The notes: a model not told the origin generated them from the sequence alone. A DNA stretch of 38,830 bases from Pseudomonadales bacterium (GCA_022763285.1 JALEHB010000042.1:1-38830); one strand, 5' to 3'. Shown: positions 8,259-21,002, counted from the first letter of the stretch. Numbers and translations: made by a program.

Positions 8259-8984
8259 ATGAAACCAGTCCTTGGAATAATTCTGTCACTGCAGTGCCTG
8301 TGTCTGCTGGCCAGCGCCAGCCCGGTGCTGGCTGCCGAGCACCCCGGTTATATTGAAGACCCGGCCCGACGCACCACCGGTATCGGCAAATTTTATATGG
8401 ATCGGGAAATTTCCTTCGTCATGGGCCACCGGGCCGCTGAGTGGCTGAATCGCCCTGGCCGTATTGCAGAAGAGCGTCCGGATGAGGTCGTGGCGAATAT
8501 GAATCTGCAGGCCGATGAGGTGGTGGCGGATATTGGCGCCGGATCTGGCTATTTCTCCTTCCGCATCGCCGCCCAGGTTCCCCGGGGCAAGGTGATGGCG
8601 GTTGATATCCAGCCGGAAATGCTGGCCATTATCGAACAGCGCATGGAAGAGGAGGGGGTGGACAACATCGTGCCGGTGCTGGGGGCGATTGACGACCCCA
8701 ATCTGGAGCCGGAATCCATCGATGCGGCTATTATGGTGGATGCCTATCATGAATTTTCCCATCCCTTTGAGATGGTGCAGGGCATCTACAATGCCCTCAA
8801 GCCCGGCGGACGGATCTTTCTGCTGGAATATCGGGGCGAGGACCCCAGCGTGCCTATTCGCCCCCTGCACAAGATGACTGAAATTCAGGCGGTGCGGGAA
8901 ATGAGCGTGTTCGGTCTGGAATGGACCGATACTCTGGATTTTCTGCCCTGGCAGCACATGATGATATTCACCAAGCCGCAATAG
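8259..8984 (+). CDS. SAM-dependent methyltransferase with predicted signal peptide
   Basis: MKPVLGIILSLQCLCLLASASPVLAAEHPGY signal-like N-terminus; SAM motif VVADIGAGSGYFSFRIA and acidic VDIQPEM. Confidence 0.8.
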   Translation: MKPVLGIILSLQCLCLLASASPVLAAEHPGYIEDPARRTTGIGKFYMDREISFVMGHRAAEWLNRPGRIAEERPDEVVANMNLQADEVVADIGAGSGYFSFRIAAQVPRGKVMAVDIQPEMLAIIEQRMEEEGVDNIVPVLGAIDDPNLEPESIDAAIMVDAYHEFSHPFEMVQGIYNALKPGGRIFLLEYRGEDPSVPIRPLHKMTEIQAVREMSVFGLEWTDTLDFLPWQHMMIFTKPQ

Positions 8985-9098
8985 CTGCCTGCCAGCCGCC
9001 GAGCCCAGCGGCTATTCGTCGCAGCCGATGTAACCTTTTGCCACTCGGGCCGTCAAAGAAGGTAATTGAACAGTCAATTGCTGACAGAGGACGAAACG

Positions 9099-9245
9099 GT
9101 GACCAATTACCGCTACAAACAGCTGCTGATCCCCATGGATCGCTACCTGCGTGGCCTGAATCCCCAGGCGAAGCGCTGGCTGGCATTGGCGGAGGGTGGG
9201 CTGTTGCTGCTGTTACTGACCTCGGTGATTTTCTACGTTCAGTAA
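9099..9245 (+). CDS. Small (48 aa) single-TM protein
   Basis: GTG-start ORF MTNYRYKQLLIPMDRYLRGLNPQAKRWLALAEGGLLLLLLTSVIFYVQ*; below the length cutoff of the ORF track. Confidence 0.45.
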   Translation: MTNYRYKQLLIPMDRYLRGLNPQAKRWLALAEGGLLLLLLTSVIFYVQ

Positions 9246-9300
9246 GGCACCGATAGCGACTCGCGCCCACCTCCGTACAAGCGGCCCGAGAACTCGTACA

Positions 9301-9335
9301 AAAAAGGCGGCAGTGTTTCCCACTGCCGCCTTTTT
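9301..9335. terminator. Bidirectional rho-independent terminator between convergent genes
   Basis: aaaaa-ggcggcagtg-tttcc-cactgccgcc-ttttt: 10-bp perfect stem flanked by A5 and T5. Confidence 0.9.
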
Positions 9336-9367
9336 CATGTCTTTCGGGTCTGGCTTGAATGTCAGGA

Positions 9368-11518
9368 TCAGAAGGTGCCGCGAATCTTGATGGCGTACTT
9401 CTCACCGGTGTGGCTGCAGGAGTCCTCGATCTCGCTGATGTTGCCGGTGGCAATGGTGCCGTTTACGAAACGGGTACGAATACGGCAGCGATAGGACTCA
9501 TGCACATTAGTGGCCTCAAAGCGGTAGATCAGTCCGCCCCAGCCCTGTTTTTCCACGAAGGCCAGCAGGAAGCCGTCGGAATCATAGTCTTCGATCTTGT
9601 CGATGTCGTAGGCGAGAATTCCGCCCTCAAAGCTTTCGTTATAGTTAACACCGTAATTGAGGCCAAGAGAACTGACGTCGTGCCGGAATCCCAGGCGCCA
9701 GCTACCCCGGCCGCCGCGGTTCAGGCGGCGGTCGATGCCGAGAAAAGGGTCGGTCACAGAGGAATCCACCACTTCGACTCTTGATGTCAGCAGGATATTG
9801 GGCAGATCCCAACCGGCCAGGCGCAGACTGCCATCGACAGCAGCACCGTAGCGCTCGCCATCGCCGATATTGCCATTGGCGGAGAGGATGGAACTCCCGG
9901 TAGATACGTCGATGCGGTCAATCACGTCTTCCAGATCGTGAAAATAGACATTGCTGTTTATCACGCCATTGTCATTATTGAAGCGGTATTCCAGATTCAG
10001 GTCATAGCGCCAGGATTGTTCCTGACGAAGATCGGGGTTACCCGTCACTTCATTCTGCTCATCATCGCCGGAGTCGGTATTGGCAGTGAAGTCATTAAAG
10101 CTCAACTGGGCGACATCTTTCTCGATGGTGGCACGGAATTGCAGAGAAGGGGTCAGGTCAAATCGGTAATCAATCTTAGGGCGGACAAAATCAAAGTCGC
10201 GGCTTTTGGACACGTCGCCAGACTGGGAGATTTCTGACTGCTCGAAAATCAGCGTGCTCTCCAGGGACATGCGCGAGTTGATCTGCCAGTTATGCACTGC
10301 AGAGGCTTCGTAGCGAATTTCTTCCACGGTGGCATTGGCATTGGTGAAAGGCGTCAGGCCTCCGAATTCCGCTGAGCCCGGCTCAGTGCTGCTGAGCAGA
10401 CCAAGTTTCAGGGTTGAGTCGAGAATGGTCTGGGCCCGCTCCAGTCCAAATTCAATGTCCTGGGTGTCGGTCAGGCCCATTGAGTAGCTGCTGCGGATGA
10501 TGCGTTCCTGGTAGCGATTGTAATTATCCAGAAACAGGTCCTTGCTGCGGTCAGCACCGTCAACCACAAAGCGCTCGCGTAAGCTGTCATCTTCCTTGCG
10601 ATTGACAATCCACAGAGTTTTCCAGCGATTGCCATTGGCAAAGCTGTGCTCATAGTCGCCGCCTACTTCCCAGAATTCATTGCTGCTGGCGGTGATGTCT
10701 TCTTCAACCCGAGAGACGATAGGGGAGACCTGGTAGTCGGTCAGGAAGCGATCGTCGCGAAAGGGGCTGTCGGTGTCCTCGTACTGGATGTTCAGATGGG
10801 CGATATCCGAGTCACTGAACTGATAGCCCAGATTGGCACTGAGGGTCAAAGGCTGGGAATCGGTGCGGGTGTCGCGGGCAATGGTGTTGTTGAGGCTGCC
10901 ATCGGCCAGGGTGCTGACCTCAAAACCTTTGCGCCATTCCCAGCGTGGCTCGGTTTCGGCGCTGAGCAGATATTCGAAGGCGCCACGGGAGCCGGTCAGG
11001 GAAATTTTGCCACCCGGTTTGACCTCACCATCGTGGTAGTGGTCGGCATTGAGTTCATAGGCGACCGAGGAGCGGGACTCGGCTTCCAACAAGACAATAT
11101 TGATTACCTGGGAGCCGCCACGGACATCCAGATCGGCGGAAGTGCCGCGAATGATTTCGATATGCTGTACCTGGTCTGCCGGAATGCGACTTAATTGGCT
11201 ATTGCCCTCGTTGCCCTTGCCGGTAATGCGGCGGCCATTGATAAGAATCTGGTCACCGCCCAGTCCCAGGCCGCGACGGCTGGAGTCACTGGAGGTATTG
11301 GAGCCACCGGAACGAGCCACGCTGATGCCGGGAATACGGTCCAGCATGTCATTGGCGGAAAATGGCTCGAATTGGGCAAAATAGCTGGCCGGATAGGTTA
11401 CTGTGGAGTCATCATCGGTCACCGGGGCATCCTGTGCCATCAGGGAGCCGGCTTGCATGGCCGAGGCCAGGGCAATTGCGTGGATCAGGGATTTTTTGGC
11501 AGGTATAACGGGGCTCAT
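9368..11518 (-). CDS. TonB-dependent outer-membrane receptor
   Basis: 716 aa; signal peptide, plug (DMLDRIPGISVARSGGSNTSSDSSRRGLGLGGDQILINGRRI...IEIIRGTSADLDVRGGSQVINIVL), repeated beta-barrel strands, C-terminal Phe. Confidence 0.88.
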   Translation of the reverse strand: MSPVIPAKKSLIHAIALASAMQAGSLMAQDAPVTDDDSTVTYPASYFAQFEPFSANDMLDRIPGISVARSGGSNTSSDSSRRGLGLGGDQILINGRRITGKGNEGNSQLSRIPADQVQHIEIIRGTSADLDVRGGSQVINIVLLEAESRSSVAYELNADHYHDGEVKPGGKISLTGSRGAFEYLLSAETEPRWEWRKGFEVSTLADGSLNNTIARDTRTDSQPLTLSANLGYQFSDSDIAHLNIQYEDTDSPFRDDRFLTDYQVSPIVSRVEEDITASSNEFWEVGGDYEHSFANGNRWKTLWIVNRKEDDSLRERFVVDGADRSKDLFLDNYNRYQERIIRSSYSMGLTDTQDIEFGLERAQTILDSTLKLGLLSSTEPGSAEFGGLTPFTNANATVEEIRYEASAVHNWQINSRMSLESTLIFEQSEISQSGDVSKSRDFDFVRPKIDYRFDLTPSLQFRATIEKDVAQLSFNDFTANTDSGDDEQNEVTGNPDLRQEQSWRYDLNLEYRFNNDNGVINSNVYFHDLEDVIDRIDVSTGSSILSANGNIGDGERYGAAVDGSLRLAGWDLPNILLTSRVEVVDSSVTDPFLGIDRRLNRGGRGSWRLGFRHDVSSLGLNYGVNYNESFEGGILAYDIDKIEDYDSDGFLLAFVEKQGWGGLIYRFEATNVHESYRCRIRTRFVNGTIATGNISEIEDSCSHTGEKYAIKIRGTF

Positions 11519-11840
11519 GGAATGACTCCAGTGTTCTTCTTGCTATGGGCTATCTGGGGGTGCGGCCGGGTCTGACTGGTCCGCTTTATCCGTACTGACG
11601 GTGTGCCAGCCGGGCCTTTTTGGTCAGGCGGCGTAGTATGTACCAAAATCGGCCATAAATTCTCAGGCCAATAGTCAGATTTTGTGACATTTTGTAATGC
11701 CCGGGTCTCAGGCAGGGTTTTTGCGCTGTTCAGGTGAATTAAGGATAATAGCCGGCCTGGATTTGGCCGGGTTTACAAGGGAATGACACCGGGCTTTAAC
11801 ACAGGATTCGTTCGAATCGATTCAAGACAGAGGTTTATCT

Positions 11841-13499
11841 ATGCAACGTGAGTCCATGGAAGTAGATGTGGTGATTGTCGGCGCTGGCCCGGCCGGTTTG
11901 TCGACGGCCTGCCGTCTATTGCAGCTGGCCAAAGAGGGGGGCAAGGAACTGTCTGTCTGTGTGCTGGAAAAGGGCTCCGAGATCGGAGCCCATATTCTCT
12001 CCGGTGCAGTCTTCGAACCCACGGCCCTGGATGAGTTGTTCCCGGACTGGAAAGAGCGTGGCGCCCCACTCAATACCCGGGTTACCGGTGATAATGTCTA
12101 TTATCTGCCGGGTGCCGAGTCCTCTTTCAAGTTCCCGGGGCTGATGGTGCCGCGGCCCATGCATAATCATGGCAACTATATTATATCCCTGGGCAAACTC
12201 TGTGCCTGGCTGGGAGAGCAGGCCATGGAACTGGGCGCCGAGGTATTTCCCGGCTTCGCTGCAGCCGAAGTGCTGTACAACGAGGATGGTTCGGTCAAGG
12301 GAGTCGCCACCGGGGACATGGGTGTCGGCGCTGATGGTGAAAAGAAGCCCTCCTATGAACCGGGCTTTGAGTTCCATGCCAAATACACCATTCTGGCAGA
12401 AGGCTGCCGCGGCCATCTGGGCAAGGAAATTATCAGCAAGTTTGAGCTGGACAAGGACAGTGATCCGCAGCATTACGGCATCGGTATCAAGGAAGTCTGG
12501 GAAATTCCGGAAGCGCAGCATCAGGAAGGTCTGGTGGTGCACACGGCGGGCTATCCCATGGTGGGAGCCAGCTATGCCGGCACCAGTGGCGGCTTCCTCT
12601 ATCATGTGGAAGGCAATCAGGTCTCTCTGGGTCTGATCGTCGACCTGGCCTACCAGAACCCGCATATTTCTCCTTTCGATGAATTTCAGAAATTCAAGCA
12701 TCACCCGGTGATCAGAAAGACCATCGAGGGTGGCAAACGTCTCAGCTATGGTGCGCGGGCACTGATCAAGGGTGGACTGAACTCCCTGCCGAAAATGAGT
12801 TTCCCTGGCGGTCTTCTGATTGGCTGCGATGCTGGCACCCTGAACGCGGCCAAGATCAAGGGCAGTCATACTGCCATGAAATCCGGCATGTTGGCCGCCG
12901 AATCTCTTTATGCAGCTCTGAGTGAAGAAAACCCGGCTTCGGAATTGACGGATTATGGCGCGCGTTTCGAAAAGTCAGACCTGTATGAAGAGTTACACCA
13001 GACCCGTAACTTCAGCGCCGGTTTCCACAAATTCGGATTCTGGCTTGGCAGCGCACTGACTTTTATTGAACAGAATATTTTCTTCGGTAAATTCCCTTTC
13101 ACCATTCGCGACAAGTCGCGGGATTTTGAGCAGCTCAAACCTGCCGATCAGGCGCCGAAAATCGACTATCCCAAACCCGATGGCAAGATCAGTTTCGACA
13201 AGCTGTCATCGGTTTTTCTCAGCAATACCAACCACGCCGAGGATCAGCCCTGTCATCTGACCCTGAAGGATGATTCGATTCCTATCGCCGTTAACCTGCC
13301 CAAATATGACGAGCCGGCGCAGCGTTATTGTCCGGCCGGGGTTTACGAAGTGGTGGAAGAGGCTGATGGCGGCAAGCGCTTCCAGATCAATGCCCAGAAC
13401 TGCGTGCACTGCAAGACCTGCGATATCAAGGACCCGTCCCAGAATATTCACTGGGTGGTGCCGGAAGGTGGCGGAGGCCCCAATTATCCGGGTATGTAG
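11841..13499 (+). CDS. Electron transfer flavoprotein-ubiquinone oxidoreductase
   Basis: N-terminal VDVVIVGAGPAGLSTACRL; C-terminal 4Fe-4S ferredoxin-like CVHCKTCDIKDPSQNIHWVVPEGGGGPNY. Confidence 0.95.
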   Translation: MQRESMEVDVVIVGAGPAGLSTACRLLQLAKEGGKELSVCVLEKGSEIGAHILSGAVFEPTALDELFPDWKERGAPLNTRVTGDNVYYLPGAESSFKFPGLMVPRPMHNHGNYIISLGKLCAWLGEQAMELGAEVFPGFAAAEVLYNEDGSVKGVATGDMGVGADGEKKPSYEPGFEFHAKYTILAEGCRGHLGKEIISKFELDKDSDPQHYGIGIKEVWEIPEAQHQEGLVVHTAGYPMVGASYAGTSGGFLYHVEGNQVSLGLIVDLAYQNPHISPFDEFQKFKHHPVIRKTIEGGKRLSYGARALIKGGLNSLPKMSFPGGLLIGCDAGTLNAAKIKGSHTAMKSGMLAAESLYAALSEENPASELTDYGARFEKSDLYEELHQTRNFSAGFHKFGFWLGSALTFIEQNIFFGKFPFTIRDKSRDFEQLKPADQAPKIDYPKPDGKISFDKLSSVFLSNTNHAEDQPCHLTLKDDSIPIAVNLPKYDEPAQRYCPAGVYEVVEEADGGKRFQINAQNCVHCKTCDIKDPSQNIHWVVPEGGGGPNYPGM

Positions 13500-13532
13500 A
13501 AGGGCAGATCAGCGGCTGCCGCTGTGGCGCCC

Positions 13533-14117
13533 TCAGTTCAGGGCGCCATCCTGCCAGTAGCGGGTGCCTTTAACAGTAGCCTGCAAGGCCAGACCGGACT
13601 GGGTCAGCTGGTAGATAGTGACATTGTCCACTACCGCTTCGCCACCCACGGCGGCGCCCAGATCGCCGGCCTTGGCGGCGGCGTCTGCATTACCTCCGAC
13701 CGATACCCCGACATCCATGAAGCGCGCCAGCGCCTCTTCGCTGTGAAACACGAACACGGCGCGGAAGTCTTTGACGCCGGCACCCAGGCCAATGCCCACT
13801 TCACCCATGCGCATATAGATGTCCTCACCGGTCTGGTTATTGCGCACCACGCCAATACCACCGCCGAAGCTGGCCAGGATGACATTGATATTGGCATTGG
13901 TGAAAACGGCATATCCGGCGGCACTGCCGATTTGTACCCGGGTGTCGGGTTTGAGGCTGTACAACTCATCCAGCACTTCGCTGCGCATATCCTGAATCGC
14001 GGCGCGGCGTTCATCGGGGCTGCCGCTGGTAAGTCCGGTTGTGGTACAGGCGGTCAGAAACAAGAGGCAGATTGCCAAAATGGCATTGCTGGCGGGGGCA
14101 GGGATCTTGACGAACAT
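13533..14117 (-). CDS. SYLF/YSC84-domain lipoprotein
   Basis: Lipobox LFLTAC; YSC84-like pattern AAGYAVFTNANINVILASFGGGIGVVRNNQTGEDIYMRMGEVGIGLGAGVKDFRAVFVF. Confidence 0.75.
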   Translation of the reverse strand: MFVKIPAPASNAILAICLLFLTACTTTGLTSGSPDERRAAIQDMRSEVLDELYSLKPDTRVQIGSAAGYAVFTNANINVILASFGGGIGVVRNNQTGEDIYMRMGEVGIGLGAGVKDFRAVFVFHSEEALARFMDVGVSVGGNADAAAKAGDLGAAVGGEAVVDNVTIYQLTQSGLALQATVKGTRYWQDGALN

Positions 14118-14175
14118 GGGTTTCTCCTTTGCTGTCGCAAAAGTGTATATCAGGCGTTCTGGTCAGGCTACAGTT

Positions 14176-15147
14176 CTAGCCAGCGCGTTCCACGGCTACA
14201 TCCACCAGTTGGTGGAGACTGTCCAGGTAGGGGCTGGCAGGCAGACCCTGCAGACACTGGCGGGCCGCATCAGCTTCCGCCCGGGCCATATTGCGAGTGT
14301 AGTCCAGGGCGTCGGAGGCGCGTACGATCTGGATCACATTCTGCAGCATGCTGGATTCCACCTTGTCGGTCTGAAGGGCTTCGCGAATCCATTGTTGTTC
14401 CTCGGCGCTGCCGTTCTGCAGGACCCGGATCAGGGGCAGGGTAGGCTTGCCTTCGGCCAGGTCATCGCCGACATTTTTGCCCATGGCTTCGGCATCACCG
14501 TCATAGTCCAGCGCGTCGTCCACCAACTGGAAGGCAATGCCCAGATGATTGCCGCAGGCTTTCAGGGAAGCTTCCAGACTGCTGTCGGCGCCGGCGAGGA
14601 TAGCACCACATTGGGCTGCCGCCTGGAACAGGATGGCAGTCTTGCTCTGGATCACCTGCATATAGGTGTCTTCATTGGCATTGACGTTGGATTTGGAAAT
14701 GAGTTGCAGGACTTCGCCTTCGGCAATCCTGTTGGTGGTGTCGGCCATGATCTCCATGATGCGCATATCACCGATCTGCACCAGAATCTGGAAAGCCCGG
14801 GAATAGATGAAATCTCCCACCAGCACGCTGGAGGGGTTATTCCAGTTGGCATTGACCGTGGGGCGGCCACGTCGCAGGGTGGACATATCCACCACATCGT
14901 CATGGAGCAGGGTGGCGGTATGGATGAACTCGATCACCGCAGCCATGGCGATATGGCGATCATCGCGGATATCGCAGGCACGGGCCGCCAGCAGCACCAG
15001 TAGCGGGCGCAGGCGCTTGCCGCCAGCATCGACAATATAGTGGCCGATATTCTCAACCAGTGGCACATTGGAGTGCAGTTGCTCGACAATAAAGCCGTTT
15101 ACGGCTTCAAAATCTGATTCCACGGCCGCGCGTAGTTCCTGGTACAT
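14176..15147 (-). CDS. ispB: Octaprenyl diphosphate synthase (trans-polyprenyl synthase)
   Basis: GGKRLRPLL, first Asp-rich motif LLHDDVVD, second DDALDYDGD; divergent from rplU as in many gammaproteobacteria. Confidence 0.92.
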   Translation of the reverse strand: MYQELRAAVESDFEAVNGFIVEQLHSNVPLVENIGHYIVDAGGKRLRPLLVLLAARACDIRDDRHIAMAAVIEFIHTATLLHDDVVDMSTLRRGRPTVNANWNNPSSVLVGDFIYSRAFQILVQIGDMRIMEIMADTTNRIAEGEVLQLISKSNVNANEDTYMQVIQSKTAILFQAAAQCGAILAGADSSLEASLKACGNHLGIAFQLVDDALDYDGDAEAMGKNVGDDLAEGKPTLPLIRVLQNGSAEEQQWIREALQTDKVESSMLQNVIQIVRASDALDYTRNMARAEADAARQCLQGLPASPYLDSLHQLVDVAVERAG

Positions 15148-15437
15148 CTGTGCTGGGTCCAATATAGGGCTGCAGGGGCCGGGTTAAACAGCGCCGGGTC
15201 CGGCAGAGTCAGGTTTTAGTCTCGGGATAGCGGGGCAGCATGCTAGGCACCCGGCTCCAAGCTGTCAAGTCGGCGCAAGGCGCTGATTATGGGGGGAATT
15301 TGTCCTTTCCCGCCAGTGACCGGGACAGGCCCGGCAATCGCCAATTTCCCTTGCTTCGACCCCGGCTATCCCGTACAATCCACGCCCCTGTAAGGAATGG
15401 GGTTATCTTAATCCCCGAATGAGCTCTGGAGACGGTT

Positions 15438-15749
15438 ATGTACGCGGTTTTTGAGAGTGGTGGCAAGCAGCACAAAGTGAAAGAGGGCGAAGTCCTCAAA
15501 CTGGAAAAGCTGGATGCGGCCACTGGTGACAAGGTCAGTTTTGACAAGATTCTGATGGTTGGCGAAGGCGAATCTGTCAAGATTGGCACGCCTTACGTAG
15601 AGGGTGGTGAAGTGACTGCTGAGGTAGTGCAGCAGGCTCGTCACAAGAAAGTGACTATTATCAAGTTCAACCGTCGCAAGCACTCTCGCAAGCAGCAGGG
15701 TCACCGTCAGTGGTTCACTGAGGTCAAGATCACTGGAATCAAAGGATAA
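15438..15749 (+). CDS. rplU: 50S ribosomal protein L21
   Basis: [25 protein letters not shown]...[26 protein letters not shown]. Confidence 0.98.
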   Translation: MYAVFESGGKQHKVKEGEVLKLEKLDAATGDKVSFDKILMVGEGESVKIGTPYVEGGEVTAEVVQQARHKKVTIIKFNRRKHSRKQQGHRQWFTEVKITGIKG

Positions 15750-15762
15750 GCAGGAGTAGATA

Positions 15763-16020
15763 ATGGCACATAAGAAAGCAGGCGGTAGTACCAATAACGG
15801 TCGCGATTCCATATCGAAACGGCTTGGTGTCAAGCTTTTCGGTGGTCAGGAAGTGCGTGCCGGCAATATCATTATCCGCCAGCGTGGCACCAAGGTTCAT
15901 CCTGGTGAGAATGTTGGCTGTGGCAAGGACCACACGCTGTTCGCCAAGGCTGATGGCACTGTAAAATTCAGTGTGCGCGGCCCCAAGTCTCGCAAATATG
16001 TAAGCATCGAGACGGCCTAG
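15763..16020 (+). CDS. rpmA: 50S ribosomal protein L27
   Basis: [48 protein letters not shown]. Confidence 0.98.
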   Translation: MAHKKAGGSTNNGRDSISKRLGVKLFGGQEVRAGNIIIRQRGTKVHPGENVGCGKDHTLFAKADGTVKFSVRGPKSRKYVSIETA

Positions 16021-16040
16021 AGCAGCAAGCAGGATCCTGA

Positions 16041-18405
<2,365 letters not shown>

Positions 18406-18447
18406 TGAGGGGCTCCCTGGCAGGGCCAGACCCGGATTTCAGACAAT

Positions 18448-18475
18448 AAAAAACCGGCCAGGGGCCGGTTTTTTA
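18448..18475. terminator. Rho-independent terminator between convergent proB and rpsT
   Basis: aaaaaaccggcc-agg-ggccggtttttt. Confidence 0.88.
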
Positions 18476-18498
18476 TTGGATCTTGCAGCTGGCAGTGA

Positions 18499-18762
18499 TT
18501 AGGCGAGGGCCTTGACCGCAGCATTCAGGCGGCTCTTGTGCCGTGCAGCCTTGTTCTTGTGGATAATGCCCTTGTTGGCCATGCGATCGATTACCGGCAC
18601 AGCGGCATTGTAAGCCTCGGTCGCCGCCTTGTGATCACCACCCGCGATTGCAGAGTCCACTTTCTTGATATAGGTGCGGACCATGGAACGGAAAGAGGCG
18701 TTATGACGACGGCGTTTTTCGCCTTGTCGGGCACGCTTGCGGGATTGAGGAAAATTAGCCAA
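18499..18762 (-). CDS. rpsT: 30S ribosomal protein S20
   Basis: [35 protein letters not shown]. Confidence 0.97.
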   Translation of the reverse strand: MANFPQSRKRARQGEKRRRHNASFRSMVRTYIKKVDSAIAGGDHKAATEAYNAAVPVIDRMANKGIIHKNKAARHKSRLNAAVKALA

Positions 18763-19060
18763 TTGGGACTCCTTGAGAAACTATCTGTCTACTATCGATC
18801 TGCTCGTGAAAACGGGTTGATTTGGTTCAAAGGGGCTTTGGGCCCATTTTTGAAGGAGCGACACTATGCCGTTTTCGCTATTTGATGTCAATAGCAAGCT
18901 GGCCGCAGAATCCGGCGCAAGGGCCTGAAAATTCAACTAATTCAACCGATAACCCCTTAGTGGGTGAGAAGTGGGTGAGAAGCGGGAGAGAACTGAGTGA
19001 GTAGTGGGGCAGCGGCGGGCTGTCATCAGGACTTCGCCCCGGCGCAGCGGATTAAACAGA

Positions 19061-20656
19061 ATGCAGGATAGCAACACAGACAAGCAGCCGGAGGCTGGCC
19101 AGGCAGGCGCCACAGCGTCAGCCGAACCGGGCCTGTTGCGTTCCAGCGGCGTCACCGGATCCATGACCATGGTTTCCCGGGTGCTGGGCCTGTGCCGTGA
19201 CATCGTCATTGCCCGGGTTTTCGGCACCAGCGATGGCGCTGATGCCTTTTTTCTGGCCAACAAGATTCCCAATTTCATGCGCCGGCTGTTTGCAGAAGGG
19301 GCCTTCAACCAGGCCTTCGTGCCGGTATTGTCAGAGTATCGCAGCAAACACAGCCATGGCGATGTGCAGGGTCTGATCAATGCGGTCACTGCCAGCCTGG
19401 GGGGATTCCTCAGTCTGTTGACTGTTGTGGTGTTGATTGCCGCGCCGCTGCTGGCGGTGCCCATTGCCTATGGCTTTACCGATGAGCCGGCCAAATTCCA
19501 GCTGTTTGTAGAAATGTTGCGCATCACCTTTCCCTATTTGCTGCTGATATCCATGACGGCCTTGTGTGGTGCCATTCTCAACAGCTATGGCCGCTTTGCC
19601 GTGCCGGCCATCACGCCGGCATTGCTGAATATCTCCCTGATCAGTTGTTCCTTCCTGCTGGTGCCCTATATGCGGGTGCCGGAGTTGGCCCTGGCCTGGG
19701 CGGTACTGATTGCCGGCTTTGCCCAGTTACTGTTCCAGTTGCCATTTCTTGCCCGCATGCGACTGCTGCCGGTGCCGAAGCCAGCCCCCGGTCACGAAGG
19801 GGTCAGTCGTATCAAGAAGCTGATGGTGCCGGCATTGTTCGGTGTTTCGGTCAGCCAGATCAATTTGCTGCTGGACACTGTCATTGCCTCATTGCTGGTG
19901 GCGGGCAGTGTCTCCTGGCTGTATTTCTCCGACCGCCTGATGGAACTGCCCCTGGGCACCTTTGGTATTGCCATTGCCATCGTGGTGCTGCCGAGCCTGT
20001 CCCGCCGCCATGCGGAACAATCCATGGCGGAATTCGCCGAAACCCTGGATTGGGCCCTGAGACTGATTTGTCTGATTGCCGTGCCGGCCACGGTGGCCCT
20101 GGTTTATCTGGCGGAGCCGCTGCTGATAACCCTGTTCCTGAATGACAATTTCACCGTGGTGGATGTGAGCAGTGCGGCCGGCTCCCTGCGCGCCTATGCA
20201 GTGGGCCTGCTGGCCTTCATGGCCATCAAGATTTTCGCGCCGGGTTACTACGCCCGTCAGGACACCGCTACGCCGGTGCGTATCGGGGTGGTAGCCATGG
20301 TCGCCAATATGCTCATGAATATTGGCTTTTATGTTGCCGGCTATGCCCATGTAGGCCTGGCCCTGGCGACTTCGCTGGCGGCTTTTCTCAATGCCGGCCT
20401 GCTCTGGGCCGGCTTGCTGCGAGATGGCGCCTTCCGCTTCCAGGCTGGCTGGGCTGTTTTCCTGCTGCGGCTGCTATTGGCCAATGTCATTATGCTGGCC
20501 TTTCTGGTGCTCATGGCCGGTGCCTGGCAGCAGTGGATCGACTGGAGCCTGCAGCAACGGGTACTGCAAATGGCCGTGCTGGTACTGGGCGGAGTTTGCC
20601 TCTATGTGGCAGTGCTGTTTATAGTGGGATTGCGCTGGCGGCATATTTACCGCTGA
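19061..20656 (+). CDS. murJ: Lipid II flippase MurJ (MviN)
   Basis: GSMTMVSRVLGLCRDIVIARVFGTSDGADAFFLANKIPNFMRRLFAEGAFNQAFVPVLSEY; ATG at 19061 preferred. Confidence 0.95.
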   Translation: MQDSNTDKQPEAGQAGATASAEPGLLRSSGVTGSMTMVSRVLGLCRDIVIARVFGTSDGADAFFLANKIPNFMRRLFAEGAFNQAFVPVLSEYRSKHSHGDVQGLINAVTASLGGFLSLLTVVVLIAAPLLAVPIAYGFTDEPAKFQLFVEMLRITFPYLLLISMTALCGAILNSYGRFAVPAITPALLNISLISCSFLLVPYMRVPELALAWAVLIAGFAQLLFQLPFLARMRLLPVPKPAPGHEGVSRIKKLMVPALFGVSVSQINLLLDTVIASLLVAGSVSWLYFSDRLMELPLGTFGIAIAIVVLPSLSRRHAEQSMAEFAETLDWALRLICLIAVPATVALVYLAEPLLITLFLNDNFTVVDVSSAAGSLRAYAVGLLAFMAIKIFAPGYYARQDTATPVRIGVVAMVANMLMNIGFYVAGYAHVGLALATSLAAFLNAGLLWAGLLRDGAFRFQAGWAVFLLRLLLANVIMLAFLVLMAGAWQQWIDWSLQQRVLQMAVLVLGGVCLYVAVLFIVGLRWRHIYR

Positions 20657-20681
20657 GTCCGTTGGTGACGCTATCGATTTT

Positions 20682-21002
20682 ATGCAGAAAATCTATACAT
20701 CCGACACGGTGGCCATGGCCTGGCATCTGCGCAATGTGCTGGAGCAGCATGATATTCAGGCCCAGGTACGCAATGCTAGGCTCTACTCGGTAGCGGGTGA
20801 ATTACCAATTAATGAGTGTCTGCCGGAAATCTGGGTAGGCCCGCTGGATGTTCGCCGGGCCGAGCAAATCATCAAGGACCTGCAACCGGGCAGTGAAGAA
20901 GTGGGGCCGGACTGGCAGTGTCAGACTTGTAATGAAGCCAATGCTGCTACTTTCGGGATTTGCTGGAACTGTCAGGCTGTTCATGCCGAAAACGCCGGAT
21001 AG
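20682..21002 (+). CDS. DUF2007-like protein with C-terminal zinc-ribbon
   Basis: MQKIYTSDTVAMAWHLRNVLEQHDIQAQVRNARLYSVAGELP...EIWVGPLDVRRAEQII; C-terminal CQTCNEANAATFGICWNCQ. Confidence 0.75.
   Translation: MQKIYTSDTVAMAWHLRNVLEQHDIQAQVRNARLYSVAGELPINECLPEIWVGPLDVRRAEQIIKDLQPGSEEVGPDWQCQTCNEANAATFGICWNCQAVHAENAG

Noticed and set aside
11916-12869. 317-aa minus-strand ORF
   Set aside because: Antisense shadow of the well-supported ETF-ubiquinone oxidoreductase gene; no family-like motifs.
14041-15003. 320-aa plus-strand ORF
   Set aside because: Antisense to ispB and the YSC84 lipoprotein gene; composition typical of a shadow frame.
15390-15437. Possible L21 leader hairpin upstream of rplU
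   Set aside because: The pairing ggggtta/taatcccc is imperfect by eye; a covariance search would be needed.
18955-19010. Short direct repeats (gtgggtgagaa twice, plus related gag-rich text) upstream of murJ
   Set aside because: Very short and imperfect; likely chance low complexity.
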